Positions 1-10,919 of a stretch of 64,000 nucleotides of DNA are shown piece by piece. Source of the DNA: Ladona fulva. Its lineage: Eukaryota > Arthropoda > Insecta > Odonata > Libellulidae. Location: contig KZ308135.1 of NCBI GenBank assembly GCA_000376725.2, forward strand, positions 2,359,379-2,423,378. The letters are read 5' to 3'. The position numbers and the translations under genes are program-made. The notes under the pieces are model-generated. The model did no database searches, was not told the DNA's origin, and saw only the letters and a list, made by a program, of their open reading frames with translations. Positions within the stretch are counted from its first letter, which is position 1. Each line of letters opens with the position of its first letter.

Positions 1-208
1 CCTTGCTGGTTGTAAATTTTCAACGGTTAGTTTGCTCGAAAACAATGGCTATTTGGAGCTTAACTCGAACTCAATGTCTTACCACAGCCGTGTTGCTTTC
101 CCTTATAGATTCAATGTTCCATCCGATATCTCTTTAGTTTTATTTCGTTAGTTAACTCATCTCCTACTGTACGGCTGCCAAATCTCCCAACCATCGCTTC
201 GGTTTATG
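1..208. other. Flank of the Penelope-like element, no gene seen
   Basis: AT-rich sequence with no recognisable protein, RNA gene or repeat. It ends at the left copy of the target duplication of the neighbouring retroelement. Confidence 0.5.
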
Positions 209-220
209 CCTCTCATCACT
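209..220 (+). repeat. Left target site duplication of the PLE
   Basis: Twelve bases identical to 2073-2084. The flanking bases differ on both sides, so the match length is exactly 12. The right copy overlaps the last three bases of the right inverted arm. Confidence 0.75.
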
Positions 221-268
221 GAGAATAAATTCGACGGAGCGGCGATTTACTTTGTAGTATTCCATGAC

Positions 269-575
269 AGGTTGTTGAAAAAATCATCACTTTTCAAGGG
301 AAACTGGTAAATTTAATCTCAAATAACTTTGCACAATACTACATAACTACAACAGACACACGACATGTTTCAACGCATAAGCGTCATTTTCAAGTGTGGA
401 TAGGAAGAGCCAGAGTACGGAGGAGAAAGGGAGAACAAAGGGTTCAGGGGAAGGTGAAAGGGTAATTCTAGGAAGAAAACAAAAAGGGGGAAAAACCAGA
501 ACTAGGAGTTAGAAGGACGAGGCAGTGTAGCAGTAAGTAGAGGGGAGGCGTGGGGAAAAAGTATTTCATTTGCAA
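269..575 (+). repeat. PLE left terminal repeat (inverted arm)
   Basis: Matches 1768-2075 in reverse complement with only scattered mismatches, for example TCATCACTT against TCACCACTT near the outer end. It carries a hammerhead-like core on the minus strand (about 363-402). The PLE reading frame stays open from inside this arm into the reverse transcriptase. Confidence 0.9.
363..402 (-). ncRNA. Degenerate hammerhead ribozyme motif in the PLE left arm
   Basis: Read on the minus strand: TTGAAAA where CTGANGA is expected, then ACGC-TTAT-GCGT as stem II, then GAAAC and ATGTC, the short stem III and the GUC cleavage triplet of PLE hammerheads. Two core positions are changed (C3 to U and G8 to A), which should abolish cleavage. 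PLE terminal repeats are known to carry type I hammerheads. Confidence 0.6.
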
Positions 576-1741
576 TTTCCGCTAAATTACATTGGCTGAA
601 GCTGGAGCTCCATCATTGGTATGCCAAAAGAAATAACCTATCGCATTATCTCCTACTGCTTGTGACTGAACTTTCCCACTTCCTGCATTGGGTGGAATGG
701 CAGTTACTTGATGATAAGGTGAGAGATTTTGTTAGCCAAATAATCCACCGTAAATCTCTTAAACTTAAGAAGAAATTGCGCAACCTCATCAATATGAAGA
801 AAGATAGTCCTACGTATGCAACGAGGAATTTCGCCCAGGATTCCCCCTCTTCTTCCCCTCATTCCTTTCATCCGAATGTTCTGAATTTATCTCAGCATAC
901 TTTCAGTGCTCATGAATTGAGATTGTTAGATCTAGGTTTAAAATACTCTCCTCGTGTACCTCCCTCTGTGAAACAGTTAAAGAATCTAGCTGCTGATTGT
1001 GAGTTAGCCTTCCCTGCAGAATGTAAATATGAAAGAGTGTTGTGTGCAAATTTAATCTCTTCCCATGTTAGTTCTAGCGAGTTAAGTTCAAATATTACCA
1101 GTAACTTGCAATTGAAATCTTTTCTCCGTCTTCGTGTTTCTTGTGAGAAGAACAACTTAGTTATTTCTAAGGCAGATAAAGGAAATTGTGTAGTGGTATT
1201 AAACAAAGCAGATTATATTGCAAAGTGCAGTGAATTTTTGGGGAAACATAATGTTGAAATTCTTCCTTCGGATCCTACTAAAAGTTTACAAAGACGCGTG
1301 AAAGATGTTGTAGGGAGATCCACCATTTTTAATGACAGTGAAAAGTGGAGGTTAGTTGACATGAACCCCTTACCCCCCAGATTCTATGGTCTACCTAAAA
1401 TACATAAAAAAGATTGTCCCATAAGACCTGTTGTTTCGAGTATTTCCTCCCCTGTGCATAAAGTATCGTCGCGTCTAAATGACCTTATCTTGCAGTTTAC
1501 AGATTTTAAACCCAAATTTAATGTGAAAAATTCTATCGTTTTTTGTAACTTGTTAAAAGATATTAGTGTGCCCTCAAATGCAAAGTTAGTGTCGTTTGAT
1601 ATAGTGAACTTATTCCCCAGTGTGCCTGTGAATGACACTATTCATATTTTGGAAGATATGTTAAACAAAAACTCTGTTAGTTCTGGAATTAAAAAAGAAC
1701 TAATCTCTCTCACTCATGCTGGAAAAAATAGAAATAATTGA
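524..1741 (+). pseudogene. Penelope-like reverse transcriptase, N-terminal part only
   Basis: The frame is open from at least 524 to a stop at 1739-1741. The recognisable protein runs from about 580. No in-frame ATG lies just upstream, and the first possible start is a GTG at 662, so the start is unknown. Visible PLE motifs, in order: ISKADKGNCVVVLN, PRFYGLPKIHK, CPIRPVVSSISSP and LVSFDIVNLFPSVPV. The aspartate of SFDIVNLFPS is the first catalytic residue (motif A). The protein stops at LISLTHA followed by six unrelated residues. The YxDD motif, the thumb and the GIY-YIG endonuclease are absent, so a deletion has joined the region just after motif A to sequence close to the right terminal repeat. 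Family assignment is firm and loss of function is clear. Confidence 0.9.
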
Positions 1742-1767
1742 AAAAAATAATGACGTGAAATTCAAAC

Positions 1768-2075
1768 TTGCAAATGAAATACTTTTTCCCCACGCCTCCC
1801 CTCTACTTACAGCTACACTGCCTCGTCCTTCTAACTCCTAGTTCTGGTTTTTCCCCCTTTTTGTTTTCTTCCTAGAATTACCCTTTCACCTTCCCCTGAA
1901 CCCTTTGTTCTCCCTTTCTCCTCCGTACTCTGGCTCTTCCTATCCACACTTGAAAATTACGCTTATGCGTTGAAACATGTCGTGTGTCTGATGTAGTTAT
2001 GTAGTATTGTGCAAAGTTATTTGAGATTAAATTTACCAGTTTCCCTTGAAAAGTGGTGATTTTTTCAACAACCTC
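1768..2075 (+). repeat. PLE right terminal repeat (inverted arm)
   Basis: Reverse complement of 269-575. It contains the plus-strand copy of the hammerhead-like motif at about 1947-1986, with ACGC-TTAT-GCGT as stem II, GAAAC and ATGTC. The same core changes as in the left arm are present. Confidence 0.9.
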
Positions 2076-2084
2076 TCATCACTA

Positions 2085-4236
2085 TTGGATGCTTGCATGG
2101 ATTCAGTAATATCTGATTTAATCCTTTCCTTACCATACAGTAGAAATCAGCTTTAAAGGAAGCAAATAATCATAAGAGCACAGATTGAATTTAGCGGTGA
2201 AAGAGTCGGTAGGAGGCTGAAAAGCCAGCAGCTAATGAATCTGGACCGGAACAGTGTACCGTGCGTACCACTAGAGGCCGATAATGTGCCGAAAGAAACT
2301 AAAGACATGTTAACCCATATCGCGTATGATGACCGGATATTAAATCGGATTGAGGGCAGCAGTTCCTAAAAACAATCTTTCCTTTCTCGATGGAAACGCA
2401 ACATTACATGGAATACTGTGTTTTTAAAATTTGTTTTAGACATTAATGGCAGTGATATAGCTTTTTATCCAGAGTTTTGGTATATAAGCAGGATATCTGT
2501 TGAGTAAAATATTATAAGAAGAAAATTAATAATAAGAAAAACAGACATATCTGCCGAGAGTTTTCGTATCAGGTCACCACTTAAAATTGTTTTTGTTACC
2601 TAATGCTAGACATTATCCGTACTCTGGGGAAGTTACGGGCATTTTAACTGTAACTTCTAAATTTAGTGATGAATCAGGTTTCATTTAGATTGATGAATGT
2701 ACGAGTAGATTAGAAGGTGCCATCAATAAGATAAATTTAGTTTTTAGATTGATTAAAAATCGAAGGAGAGAAAGTGTGATATGAAACGTGTTTGTGGAAT
2801 GTAAATATGAGATTTAACAGGAGTATTTATGAAACAGGTTTATAAATATTAATATCAGATATTACAAAGCATCGAAATATTATTTCAACAATAAATAGTT
2901 CGCATATCGAATTCGCGAATTTCGAGTATTCTTCCACGGTTTTCACGATTGAATATAAACGGGCACCTTTACTAGTTATGCGTTAATGTTGAATCGAATG
3001 CAGACCCCAATAAACAGCTTTGACTTTCCTCCCTGGTATTTCTGTTCGACACATTTCGGAAAACACGGTCCTCTAGTCGCTTTCCTAGAAACCGATCTCC
3101 TTAAGCTTTTCTCGAACGATCGGTGCCTTCTCTTGGCCCGTCCTTAATCAAACAAAAATCCCCCACTCGTGCGAAATTAAATACTCAAGTGGGCCACTTA
3201 ACCAGGTTTGATCGGAAGCCTTCGTCAATCGGTTAAGCGAATGTCGGATATAATGGAGAGTACTGTCTCGTCGTATCCCCCATCCCACGAAAACTGTCAA
3301 CCCTTTATACCTCCGCCCCCACACCATTGTTCCGCAACTTCTTCCTTTCCCATTAAGTGCCCACTTCCACTCCTGCTTAATGAAGAAGGGAAGAAGGGCT
3401 CCGAAAGAGTGGAACGAGATGAAAAGTCTGAGAGGAAACTTAGCATTAATCCCTAGCAATTTCGAGACCCTGATGGAATTGGACGCCTTGGCTGCAGGAA
3501 TTTCTCCAATCCCCTTCCTTTCTTTCCGTTCAGACTCTCCACTTGTTAAATTCCTTTTTCCTCTCTCTCTTAAGGTGATTTTGATGGAATATCAAGGACC
3601 TTTTCGGGTCACGATATTATTTTTTTAAGGGCCTTATTTTTCTAATACACCCTACACTTATTCGGAAAAGTAAAGAAACGGATTTTTGCGGGAGAGAGTA
3701 GATTTCTATCATTGCTTCTATTACAGAACCGCCTCAGAGTAAAGATTCGGTGGAACCGAGATAATCTTTTCACGAGAAATATTTTAGCTCTCTTGATGGA
3801 GAGTCAAGAAGATTAATGGAAATTGTCTCCCTTCTTAGAAACGTCAGTAAATGAATTCAATCTGGAATAATAGGGTGAAGTCAAAAAGAATTTTGCGCAA
3901 GAATGTTCTCTGCATGAGACTTAATGGAATTGGATAAGGTGGCTTGACTATTGAATTAAGTTTCTAAATAATTATTTCTTAAGCAGAGAAATTACAAACA
4001 AGATAATAACATTAATCGACGATCAGCGAAAATTAGAATTTGCCGATTCTCTTATTTAGCGCGGATTTTTAATTTCGACACATATTACAACACTTATTAA
4101 TAAATACGATACAACTAGAATGTATTAATCTCAACCAAAATTGGATAACTTAGTGTTGATTTGACACAAACTTTATTTTAAACAGCATAGTCATTTGAAA
4201 AAATAGTTTTTACAAGAAGTGAATTGATTCTTAAAT
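2085..4236. other. No gene recognised
   Basis: Mostly AT-rich. From about 3050 to 3600 the sequence is GC-richer with pyrimidine-rich and purine-rich runs and contains overlapping open frames on both strands, up to 103 codons. Their composition is low-complexity and none resembles a known protein. I see no RNA gene or repeat. Confidence 0.5.
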
Positions 4237-4352
4237 CTGCGGAGGCGGCCGAAATATTGTGGAAATTCATAATAAAGGAAAGATATATACTTTTCTACAC
4301 AAAAAAGTTTATGGAAGAGTATATATTTCTCCTTTATTATTGATTGAATTTT
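4237..4352 (+). repeat. Foldback repeat with hammerhead-like core (PLE terminal-repeat relic?)
   Basis: Inverted arms lie at about 4262-4297 and 4313-4350 (GGAAAGATATATACTTTT against its reverse complement with changes). Just upstream is CTGCGGAGGCGGCCGAAAT, which fits a hammerhead core if A6 has become C: CTGNGGA, a short GGC-GCC stem, then GAAA. A diverged relative lies at 10018-10140. The relation to PLE terminal repeats is inferred from this layout. Confidence 0.45.
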
Positions 4353-4448
4353 CATAAATATACTATCCTAACTATGAATTTTTTTCATTTGTCACATTTC
4401 GAAAATGTAATGCTAATATACATCCTGATAAAAAAGAAGTAAAAATTA

Positions 4449-4760
4449 CATTTATGTATTTATTTGACCCGTGGTGGTCTTTCTAAGCAAGCACCAGACT
4501 CCGGTCCTTCGCGATACCGTAATCGGTGCCAATAACGTCTTCCGCAAATGTATATCAATATATCACGTACCCCGAATATATCAAGCTATCGCAGCCTTGC
4601 GTCTAATCTCGTTCCTTTCAAGGATTCCCAACCAGTAATTTAGTGATGTCCCGAAATATTCATTGTCCCGTTGATAACTGCTAAAGGTACTAGCATTACA
4701 CGTAACATCATGTCAAGCTTGCTTGCTTAGAAGGACCACCACGGGTCAAATAAATAAATG
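4449..4760. mobile_element. LINE 3' fragment with its tail repeated in inverted orientation
   Basis: The two ends, 4449-4493 and 4717-4760, are inverted copies of each other, sharing TATTTGACCCGTGGTGGTC and the following AAGCAAGC. Inside, the minus strand from about 4665 to 4500 encodes a short stretch (LGILERNEIRRKAAIA) that aligns with the CR1/L2-type LINE C-terminus also found at 46.04-46.5 kb (LGIFERKEI, AAIAS). So this is the 3' end of a non-LTR retrotransposon on the minus strand, with a second, inverted piece of the tail on the other side. It could also be a foldback element that captured a LINE tail. Confidence 0.55.
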
Positions 4761-6543
4761 ATGTAACGAGAGCCTAGGTCTTGCTATAATTATTACGTTC
4801 TTAAATATGGTAGCAATCGATAACATGGACTGCTTTTAAATGCATTTTCTTAGTAAGTTAGTGCTGAAAAGGACATTAATGAAAACTTTTAATGTTGAAT
4901 CATTTAAGTTAAAATATTTTTGTAAAGTTATGTATGAGATTTCGGCAATATTTTTGTAAGAATCATTTTCCAGGATGAAAACAAGGTGTGATTTTTCTCA
5001 CGTAGATAATCGGAATATTCATTTTTACTACTGTATAAGACTTTAAATAATATAATATACTGTTTATCAATTACAATGGTAATCAGAACCCCTAACCTCT
5101 CAATAATAGGTCGACTGTCCGCTTCGTCAATAATATGAGTTTGAAAGTCAACCTGCAAAGAGAGTATGATACAAAGAGGCACGATATTAGAAAATAAGAT
5201 ACTAAGAAATGTAAATGTCATAGGTTAGAACAGATAAATTTCCTTCAAGTTTATAACTGAATGCGATGAAAAGAAGACGAATCACTCCTCTTCATTGCAT
5301 GATGAATTATTATTTACGACTTAATGAATTATTCACTTCCCGCAACGGGAAGAATATCTTTCTTGATCAGATCATATCAAGTATTTTCTTATTTTCTTTT
5401 ATTTATTATTATATTTTTTCATCTTGTCGAGACCCTCCACTGAAGCAAGTGCCGCCAATGAAACCTAAAACTTGGAAAGTCGGTACGACAGTTATTACCC
5501 CGGCAGATGAAGGTTTTCTGTACACAATTTACGGTGTTAACATGTATTTTGATCATTTTCTTCTGAATACTCTGTATCTACTTACTGCTAAAAAATGAAA
5601 TAGAAGGAAAACCTTAAGACCTCATCGAAGGATTATACGATTATTATATTGAGTAATATTTTTTAAATTCGGTACTTATTAAAGAAAATGTTTTCCAAGG
5701 AAAAATGATGACCTTCACTGAGGCTTTTCTCCCAAGAAAGGAACTGCCCTAAGCGTGATTTTAGGAGTGGACAAAACCGCAACATTAGAGCAAGAGGATT
5801 GGGATTTCAAAACTCTATTCCGTTATTCTCCCCAGCGAAATGAAGCAAGATGACGTAAAAATGTGCCTTACCAAGCTTAATACATTTTGCAGATTGGTTG
5901 AGAATTTCTAATTAGCGCTCTCCTTGAGACTTTCCGCCGGAAAGTGTGAGATGACTGAGATATACACGTACGTTGGACAATCTCCCGGGAAAGTGAGTCC
6001 ATTACGAATTCATGAAATTAGCGATTTCACTGTTTTCGATCTTTCAAAGGAGAAAATTATCTAAGTAGTAAAGCTAAGAGTGTACGGGTCCAAAGACAAG
6101 GAAATTTACCAAAAAGATAAAAGATCATGAATAATAAACTTATCGGAAACTTTTAGAAGTAAACAAGAGGCACACTACGCTTGAAATCCATTTACATTTT
6201 TATTTTCCAGTTTTAAATCCTTGAATTATGAGATGAATTCGGTGGTTAATATCTGATATCCAACCAATTATAAGGGCGCCCAACACCCTTGAATTTCCCG
6301 AAAAAGTTTCTCTGGAACGATATCCATAATCTCTTTATACAAAGGTAGAGTTATTAATTATTACGAAAACAGTAAAGACAACCAATAGTTAGTGGCTCTA
6401 CTTGTCAAGTAAAAACAGTGTTGAAATTCGTTCTCTTTGCTGACGAATTTTGCGCGAAAGAGTTATACATGCTAATGTGCATACACTAGATGCTATGTGC
6501 ATACACATGATAATGTGAATTCATACCATATATGAAAAAACAA
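4761..6543. other. No gene recognised
   Basis: AT-rich. An open frame of 110 codons at 5266-5598 has no resemblance to a known family. A short direct repeat of ATGTGCATACAC type is seen at about 6472-6510. I see no RNA gene. Confidence 0.5.
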
Positions 6544-6669
6544 GAAAATAATAATAGGAAAACACTTGTACACTTTACCACAAGTTTGTTTATTACACGA
6601 CCATGGTTTTGACCCGTTGGGTCATCTTCAGGTCAACCTGTCTTCAAGTGTTTTCCTATTATTATTTTC
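6544..6669 (-). ncRNA. Hammerhead-like motif inside a 25-bp inverted repeat
   Basis: The arms GAAAATAATAATAGGAAAAC... at 6544-6568 and 6645-6669 are perfect inverted repeats. Between them, on the minus strand: CTGAAGA (6625-6631), a stem TGACCC-AAC-GGGTCA, then AAAAC where GAAAC is expected, then CATGGTC with the GUC triplet at 6599-6601. The secondary structure is intact but G12 is replaced by A, so catalysis is doubtful. The layout fits a PLE terminal-repeat relic. Confidence 0.6.
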
Positions 6670-8833
6670 ATTATGGAAAACTACCACCAAGTTAAGGCCG
6701 TATTATTGGATTCTAGAAAACTAGAGTAAAAAACGATAATGCCCTTCATTAGTTTACTTCTCTCTTCTTCGGAAAGTACCCCTTAATAAAGCCTAAAATG
6801 ATTAGTAAAGAGGTATTATAAGAATTAATTAAGAGTATTAAATAAACATTAGATACATTTCGAAATTATGGTTCCTTTTTTTCATTGCTACAAACGTGAA
6901 AATTTCGCAGATTTTCGTTTATATTAGGGAGTAAATATTTCTTTTTTGCATTTCAATTCATTCATTGGATTATAATAATTTATGAAAAGCTTTTGAAAAT
7001 TGGATTTTACTCGAATAAAAACTGCTCTTACGCTCTATATTATATATTAAATAAATCACCATATTTATTTTAGAGCATATACATGTACTGTTGTGTGTGA
7101 ATATGGAAAATTGCTAGCTCGAACTTCTAAAACTAGAAATCATCATGCTACGAGCTTTAAAATTTTAACAAATGAAGGTTTTATTAAAATAAAACAAAGT
7201 ACGTCATTACGGATGTTAAATACATAATCGAATCATGTATGGTTTAAATATACATGATGAATATACAATCGATTCCTTTGGTCTCATTCGATACGGCAAC
7301 TAATCAAAATGATGCATAATATCTCCTTTATCCTCAAATAGAAAAATAAAAGCAACTAGTAGGTCACTAACATTTCATCGTTTTTGACGTAGATTTTCTA
7401 CGCAATTCAGTAAATTGGGTCAATCTATCTAAATCATAAATAATTTCTATGAGCTATTTCAAGGTTTCTCGCACGACAAAAAAGATCGAATTAAGGATTC
7501 ACTCAAACCTTAGATTGAATTAAAAGTTAAGGAATGAAATAAATAATTCCCGCAATCAATCTATGCCAATATATCTTTCCCGAGTACCTGAAATTTGTAT
7601 TCTTCAACTCAGAGCACACCGAAGTCTTCTTTCTCCACGAGAGCACCGCCTGGGAAAAATTGGGAAATAAATATTCGATTCCGAAACTGCGGTCGGATCC
7701 CACCAACAAGTCCATTCCCCAGGCGAGGGGGCGATTGGTCGGGTGGACTTTGTAAACAGCTAACGAGACGATATGCGTATCGTTTTTGAAAATCGCTTCC
7801 CGACTTCGCTTCTCTTCTCGTTAAAGCTCGTTTGGTAATTCATGGACTCATAATTGCTATTCTCTGATGAGTTCGCCCGATGAAGTTCTCCTTCTCCCCT
7901 CTTTCGCCCTTCCGCTCTTCTTTTTTTCGCATTTCCCGTCGCAAATTCCGCTCCGCTCCGTTCTCGTTTTGATTGCTCGAGTCTCCCACACTTCGCATCG
8001 AAATTTACACCCGAGGTCATCTCGCGGTCCGCTCCAAATTCGGCCTCTGGGAGATCGTTTAAATTGGTTTCGCGTCCGACGTTTTTGCTCCCAACGCCCA
8101 GCCATGGTAACCGAAGTTTACCATCCATCTGCGAGATGCTATGAAACCGCAATTTTGGGAATTTATGAGCAGCGGACCAAGTTATATACTTCCGAAGAAG
8201 TGCGCAGTTGAGTCTCCCTTTGGAAGTACTCAGTTAATGCTTGATCCTTATACATATGGATTATATAGCATTTATTATGGCCAGCTCCATAGATAACACT
8301 TTTTATATGTTACGGATGAGATATGTGAACAGTGATTACTTGTTATTTCATGTATGAAATTCGAATAATTAATGATTTTGGAACAAGGAAAAGTCGAACT
8401 TTTACAAATCAGAACATTTTATTGCAAGATGACCAAGGGGACGATCGTGGTTTGTGAGAGTTCACCTTTTCCTTGTTTCTTGATGGAGTCCTACCCCGAG
8501 GTCACGACCCTAACCATTGATTCTATTATTGAACTTGTTTCTAAAGTATACTATCCAAGATCAATATCGACTACGAAAAACGACCATATTTCTCAAGTCT
8601 CAATTTATTCTAATCTAATGTTAATAGAATTGGATTTCATTTCCCACAGAATGCTCGTGACGTGGTAAATTTCCCTACATTCTGCTGAGTGTATAAATGT
8701 GTGTATAAATACACATACATATACTATTTTTATTAAACATTTACTCTATATACTTATTGTAAAATTTGTAATTAAAGATTTACTTTAATATTCTTAAATT
8801 TAAATTTTCTGAATATTTCCTCGATTTCATACT
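6670..8833. other. No gene recognised
   Basis: 6.7-7.5 kb is AT-rich. 7.6-8.2 kb is a GC-richer island with overlapping open frames on both strands, up to 130 codons, without recognisable motifs. A TG/TA-rich simple stretch lies near 8690-8730. Confidence 0.5.
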
Positions 8834-9168
8834 TAGTTTAATACATACATAAGTGTTCTACCTTTTGGTACATACTTTCATGTACATACCCTAATATCCC
8901 CTACTCAACGCCATTTCTTTCGCTTCCAGGTAACTTAACCCACTCTTTCTGTAATGTAAGAACTTTTGTCTATGTCTTCCCCTCTTAATTTCCCATATAT
9001 TTTGCTGTCAGTTACATTCTTTAGCAGTCCCACTCCTCTCAAAATTTGACCGAAGGTCGACGTTTAATTACATCCATTAAAACCCTCACCTCTCCGACCA
9101 CCTCGAGAACCTCTGTGTTTGTGTTTCTATCAACCTATCTTAAATTTACCTTTTTAATAGGTTAATAC
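8834..9168 (-). mobile_element. E1 LINE 3' end, oldest copy
   Basis: The insert 8845-9157 matches the E1 copies at 10.28 and 49.6 kb in the same order: the ACATACATAAGTGTTCTACC tail at the left, then the region that encodes the E1 C-terminus on the minus strand. The frame is broken by many changes. Flanking direct repeats TAGTTTAATAC (8834-8844) and TAGGTTAATAC (9158-9168) differ at one base and are a likely target duplication. The 5' end is truncated, as usual for non-LTR elements. Confidence 0.7.
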
Positions 9169-9169
9169 G

Positions 9170-10017
9170 TTAATGCGTTAATAACGCATTAATAGTTAAT
9201 GCGTTATTATGATTCATAAACCTTTTACTTACGTAGGCTACATAGGGTAGTTTTTCAAAAATTATTTTGACTAGAAAAAATAGGGGTGTGGCTTAGGAGA
9301 GAAATCGATGTTAATACATCAGCGTGCCACGGAAGACTAAAATTTGGGAAGCCCAACAATGGAAATCTAACTTACAAATATTTCGGGTGGAGAAGTAATC
9401 GAGTGACTTTTTATCGAGCTACTAACGAACACTTGCGGATTCAGCGGAGTTCGAAAGAAAAAAAAACTGAAATGAGATCGAGAGAAAATAAGAAATCCAA
9501 AACAAAAATATCAATGAAGACAAACGCGAGCTATCTGGAAACTCACAATGGAATGAAAACGCCTGGAGCAACGTGGATAAAGAATGAAACGTCCTAACTG
9601 CGCTGAAACAGCGAGATTGATTATCTCAGTGGAGGAGAAGAACTCGATACCGTCTCGAGGAATTTCAATGAGAGGGGTAGTAGGCGAAAATCGTTGGAGG
9701 AATTAAATCGTTGAATTAGGAGACAGCATCTCTTGGACAAAACAAGGAAGATTGATTGAGAGAACAGGAGATAATTCGGTGCCTTCTTTCCTTCACTCTA
9801 AAAAGGTGGGCTGTTGGGAGTGATGGATGAGTAAATCAATTAAGGGTACGAATTGCGCGTTTCAGCTGTGCTCATCATTTGCGGTAACGAACGCGTAGCT
9901 ACTGAAGACTTAATATGATAAAATTAAGAGGAGAATAGGATATCGTGAAGTTTAACTAAGTAAAATGCAGTTATATGGACTGAAAGCGATGGTTTTATCC
10001 AAATAAACTACATATAT
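9170..10017. other. No gene recognised, short palindrome at the left
   Basis: 9170-9200 holds an AT-rich near-palindrome (TTAATGCGTT-AAT-AACGCATTAA). The rest, purine-rich on the plus strand from 9.28 to 9.83 kb, has an open frame of 103 codons (9286-9597) dominated by K, R, E, N and S, with no recognisable domain. Confidence 0.5.
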
Positions 10018-10140
10018 AAATTATACGGAGGCAGTCGACATATTTGGAAACCCATGAGTGTGGAAGGATATATACTTTTTCACTTAAAAATTTTTATTGA
10101 CTATAAAAAAAAATTGTGCGGAAAAGTATTTATTTTTCTC
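10018..10140 (+). repeat. Foldback relic related to 4237-4352
   Basis: CGGAGGCAGTCGACATATTTGGAAA aligns in parts with CGGAGGCGGCCGAAATATTGTGG at 4.24 kb, and GGAAGGATATATACTTTTTC aligns with the left arm there. A weak inverted arm follows at about 10120-10140. It is much decayed. Confidence 0.4.
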
Positions 10141-10387
10141 TGTCTTGCATAAATATAGATGCGATAAAAAACGTGAAAAATATGTGATAAGGAACTGTGG
10201 TCGACCTTGGCTCAAGTTCCAGTCTGTCGCTATATATTACATCTGTTTATCCTTGGCTTTTGAGACGCACGTTCCTATACATACATACATAATTGTTCTA
10301 CCTTTCGGTAGGTCCATGTGCCCTAATATTCCCTATTCATAACCCTTTCTTTCGCTACCTGGTAACTTACCCCATCCTTTATGTCAT

Positions 10388-10711
10388 CTAACATCTTTTG
10401 CCTCTGCCTTCCCCCCTCTGTCTTTTCCCTTGCATTCTACCCTCTATTACATTCTTCAGCAATCCCTCTCCTCTCGATATCTGACCCACCCATTTCTTTT
10501 GTCGGCGCTTAATTACTTCAATTAAAACCCTTTCCTCCCCAACCAATTCTAGCACCTCTATGTTTGTTTTTCTATCCACCCAGCTCACCTTCTCCATTCT
10601 ACGCCACACCCACATCTCAAATGCCTCCAATCTTTTGATGTCCTCTTTTCGTAAGGTCCACGTTTCACACCCATATAGCAAAACACTCCATATCAAGGAT
10701 TTTACCAATCT
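10388..10711 (-). pseudogene. Non-LTR reverse transcriptase C-terminus (E1)
   Basis: The minus strand encodes about 107 residues starting IRLVKSLIWSVLLYGCETWT and continuing with LRKEDIKRLEAFEMWVWRRM, a stretch with W-V-D-R-K-T-N, and a basic C-terminus with GKRQRG. VLLYGCETWTL and the following K-R-L-E-A-F-E-M-W are typical of the region after the polymerase core of insect non-LTR retrotransposons. The catalytic YADD region and the endonuclease are absent because the copy is 5'-truncated at 10711. The frame is intact over this piece, so the insertion is fairly young. The closest copy in the window is 49669-49929. Confidence 0.85.
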
Positions 10712-10833
10712 TATTTTTTTTATAATTTGTAGCTATTTCTATCACTGGTTGTAATTCTAATTCCAGCCTCATGTCATCATTTTTATGTGGTCCAAACGTC
10801 CCTTCACAGAACTGTACATTTCCGACGTTTCAA
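10712..10833 (-). repeat. Patch B, identical to 17844-17965
   Basis: I compared the two 122-base stretches along their length and found no difference, including the run of eight T. In the 17.8 kb copy this sequence is the natural continuation of the E2 reading frame, so that copy is the donor-like one. Confidence 0.85.
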
Positions 10834-10919
10834 GAATATACCTGACCAGCAAAAGAATGTTCATACACTTACCTATTAAAAGTGCTAATGGCATTAATGT
10901 AATCATAATATGCTCACTG
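10834..10919 (-). repeat. Patch A, identical to 14693-14778
   Basis: 86 bases, no mismatch found, starting GAATATACCTGACCAGC and ending ATGCTCACTG. It abuts patch B with no intervening base. Confidence 0.88.

Larger units (their letters stand above)
209..2084 (+). mobile_element. Penelope-like element (PLE) with inverted terminal repeats, internally deleted
   Basis: Seen: a 307-bp arm at 269-575 is repeated in inverted orientation at 1768-2075. Between them lies a partial reverse transcriptase frame. An exact 12-bp direct repeat, CCTCTCATCACT, sits at 209-220 and 2073-2084, and I read it as the target site duplication. The element then includes about 48 bp of extra tail (221-268) outside the left arm. 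Known of the family: PLEs have terminal repeats that may be direct or inverted, often an extra tail on one side, variable target duplications and a protein with reverse transcriptase and GIY-YIG endonuclease domains. Only the N-terminal half of the reverse transcriptase survives here. The rest of the protein, including any endonuclease, is missing, so this copy cannot move on its own. Confidence 0.88.

Noticed and set aside
4449..4760. Ordinary TIR transposon
   Set aside because: The interior aligns with a LINE C-terminus and one end is a typical LINE tail, so a plain DNA transposon is unlikely, though a foldback that captured a LINE cannot be excluded.
5266..5598. 110-codon open frame on the plus strand
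   Set aside because: AT-driven composition, no recognisable domain and no supporting splice or promoter context.
7760..8211. Overlapping frames of 82-130 codons on both strands
   Set aside because: R, E, S, G-rich or S, F, P, R-rich composition mirrors strand bias. No known domain.
10712..10919. Blocks A and B as parts of the E1 element itself
   Set aside because: B continues in coding order into E2 at 17.8 kb and A stands alone at 14.7 kb. Neither is next to E1 sequence there, and the other two E1 copies are too short to reach this position, so this remains open to a genome search.
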